From assembly GCA_035315685.1 (NCBI GenBank), contig DATFXR010000310.1, positions 1 through 13,678 on the forward strand: DNA of 13,678 nt. The letters are read 5' to 3'. The notes beneath the pieces were generated by a model. It saw only the letters and a list, made by a program, of their open reading frames with translations, did not search any database and had not been told where the DNA came from. Below are positions 12,493-13,678 of this stretch, piece by piece. This DNA comes from QHWK01 sp035315685. Its GTDB lineage: Bacteria > Acidobacteriota > Vicinamibacteria > Vicinamibacterales > CAVVIG01. The position numbers and the translations under genes were made by a program. The first letter of the stretch is position 1. Every line of letters begins with the position of its first letter.

Positions 12493-13678
12493 ATGTCCAG
12501 TGATCCGATGCGTGTCGAACATGATTTGCTCGGTGAGAAGGCCGTCCCGGCCGCGGCGTACTACGGCGTGCAGACCGCGCGCGGCCTCGAGAACTTCCAC
12601 ATCTCCGGCGTGCAGATCCGCCTCTATCCCGACCTGATTCGGGCGCTCGCCATGGTCAAGCGCGGCGCCGCCCGCGCCAACTTCGAGTGCGGCGTGTTCG
12701 ATCAGAAGATCCTCACGGGGATCGAAGGCGCGTGCAAGGAGATCGCCGACGGCGCGCTCCACGATCAGTTTCAGCTCGACGTGCTGCAGGGCGGCGCCGG
12801 CACGTCCACCAACATGAACGCGAACGAGGTGATTGCCAACCGCGCGCTCGAGCTGATGGGACACAACAAGGGCGAGTATCAGCACTGCGACCCCCACGAT
12901 CACGTGAACGCGTCGCAGTCGACCAACGACGCCTATCCCACCGCGCTCCACGTCGGCATGGCGCTCGGCAACGGCCGCCTGATCGCCGCGATCAACGATC
13001 TGATCGCCGCGTTCCGTGCCAAGGGGCGCGAGTTCTCGTCGATTCTCAAGATGGGCCGCACGCAGCTCCAGGACGCGGTGCCGATGACGCTCGGCCAGGA
13101 GTTCAACGCCTTTGCCGAGACGCTCGCCGGCGAGATCCGCGCGCTCGATGCCGTGCAGCGCGTACTGTGCGAGATCAACATGGGGGCGACCGCGATCGGC
13201 ACCGGCCTCAACGCGCCGGCCGGATACGCGCAGCGCTGCACCGCGCACATCGCCGAGATCTCGGGACTGCCGCTGTACCTCGCGTCCGATCTCATCGAAG
13301 CGACACAGGACACGCAGGCGTTCGTTCTCTACTCGTCGTGCATGAAGAGCCTCGCGATCAAGCTGTCGAAGGTCTGCAACGATCTGCGGCTGCTGTCATC
13401 GGGACCGCGGTGCGGCCTGCGCGAGATCAACCTGCCGCCCAAGCAGCCCGGCTCGTCGATCATGCCGGGCAAGGTGAATCCGGTGATCCCGGAAGTGGTC
13501 AACATGGTCTGCTTCCGCGTGATCGGCAGCGATCAGACGATCTCGATGGCGGCCGAGGCCGGTCAACTGCAGCTCAACGTGTTCGAGCCGGTCATCGCCG
13601 CCTGCATCTTCGAGGCGCAGACCCTGTTCATCAACGCCGCTCAGACGCTCCGCGTGCACTGCGTCGAAGGCATCACCC
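12493..13678 (+). CDS. aspA: Aspartate ammonia-lyase, 3' end cut by window edge
   Basis: Reversibly deaminates L-aspartate to fumarate and ammonia in the cytoplasm; active as a homotetramer. About 395 codons of a family usually near 470 residues are present. Motifs: GTSTNMNANEV at 103-113, HVNASQSTND at 137-146 and the flexible catalytic loop GSSIMPGKVNP at 320-330, whose Ser321 corresponds to the catalytic serine. VIPEVVNM follows the loop and separates AspA from class II fumarase, which has TQCE there; GAGTSTN rather than GSGTQSN also favours AspA. GAGGAG lies 5 bases before ATG 12493. It is on the same strand as the envelope genes, 51 bases after the small gene, with an inverted repeat in the gap, so it could be co-transcribed or independent. 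Nothing is odd in the visible part. Confidence 0.95.
   Translation, partial: MSSDPMRVEHDLLGEKAVPAAAYYGVQTARGLENFHISGVQIRLYPDLIRALAMVKRGAARANFECGVFDQKILTGIEGACKEIADGALHDQFQLDVLQGGAGTSTNMNANEVIANRALELMGHNKGEYQHCDPHDHVNASQSTNDAYPTALHVGMALGNGRLIAAINDLIAAFRAKGREFSSILKMGRTQLQDAVPMTLGQEFNAFAETLAGEIRALDAVQRVLCEINMGATAIGTGLNAPAGYAQRCTAHIAEISGLPLYLASDLIEATQDTQAFVLYSSCMKSLAIKLSKVCNDLRLLSSGPRCGLREINLPPKQPGSSIMPGKVNPVIPEVVNMVCFRVIGSDQTISMAAEAGQLQLNVFEPVIAACIFEAQTLFINAAQTLRVHCVEGIT

Overview
The window is high-GC DNA with dense genes, GTG starts, GTGA stop/start overlaps and strong Shine-Dalgarno (SD) sites. It looks like a Gram-negative bacterium: several products carry signal peptides and two look like outer-membrane beta-barrels. 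The gene content (acidobacterial-type glycine-zipper secreted protein, FixJ and sigma-54 regulators, YNPxTG repeat protein) suggests an Acidobacteriota/Vicinamibacteria-like soil lineage, but this is inference from protein style. There are no rRNA, tRNA, CRISPR or insertion sequences.

Layout. (1) Positions 1-532, minus strand: N-terminal part of a small outer-membrane beta-barrel protein. (2) 533-874: a divergent regulatory region with a sigma-54-like promoter pointing left, several dyads and a possible leader mini-ORF pointing right. (3) 875-6005, plus strand: a signalling cassette of a histidine kinase with an ABC-substrate-binding-type sensor domain, an overlapping FixJ-type response regulator, a stand-alone receiver and a PAS-GAF sigma-54 activator. 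(4) 6006-6092: a palindromic terminator-like element built of 9-base units, between convergent genes. (5) 6098-7156, minus strand: a DUF481-type outer-membrane protein. (6) 7157-7359: a second divergent region with another sigma-54-like promoter, pointing right. (7) 7360-12441, plus strand: a compact run of six genes (ABM-fold protein; 798-residue secreted protein with three GPW modules and three 26-residue YNPxTG repeats; small helical exported protein; exported polyproline/glycine-zipper protein; exported Tyr/Gly-rich protein; 84-residue protein). (8) 12493 to the end: aspartate ammonia-lyase, cut by the window edge.

How it may work together. The sensory cassette is bracketed by two candidate sigma-54 promoters, TGGCAC-N5-GTGCT at 579-594 (minus) and TGGTAC-N5-GTGCT at 7280-7295 (plus). 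Each has a CCTCC-N8-GGAG dyad about 97 bases upstream. One reading is that the local sigma-54 activator controls both the left outer-membrane gene and the right envelope-protein operon. A competing reading is that the dyads are RNA hairpins hiding SD sequences of the divergently transcribed kinase leader and DUF481 gene. Both readings are kept open below.
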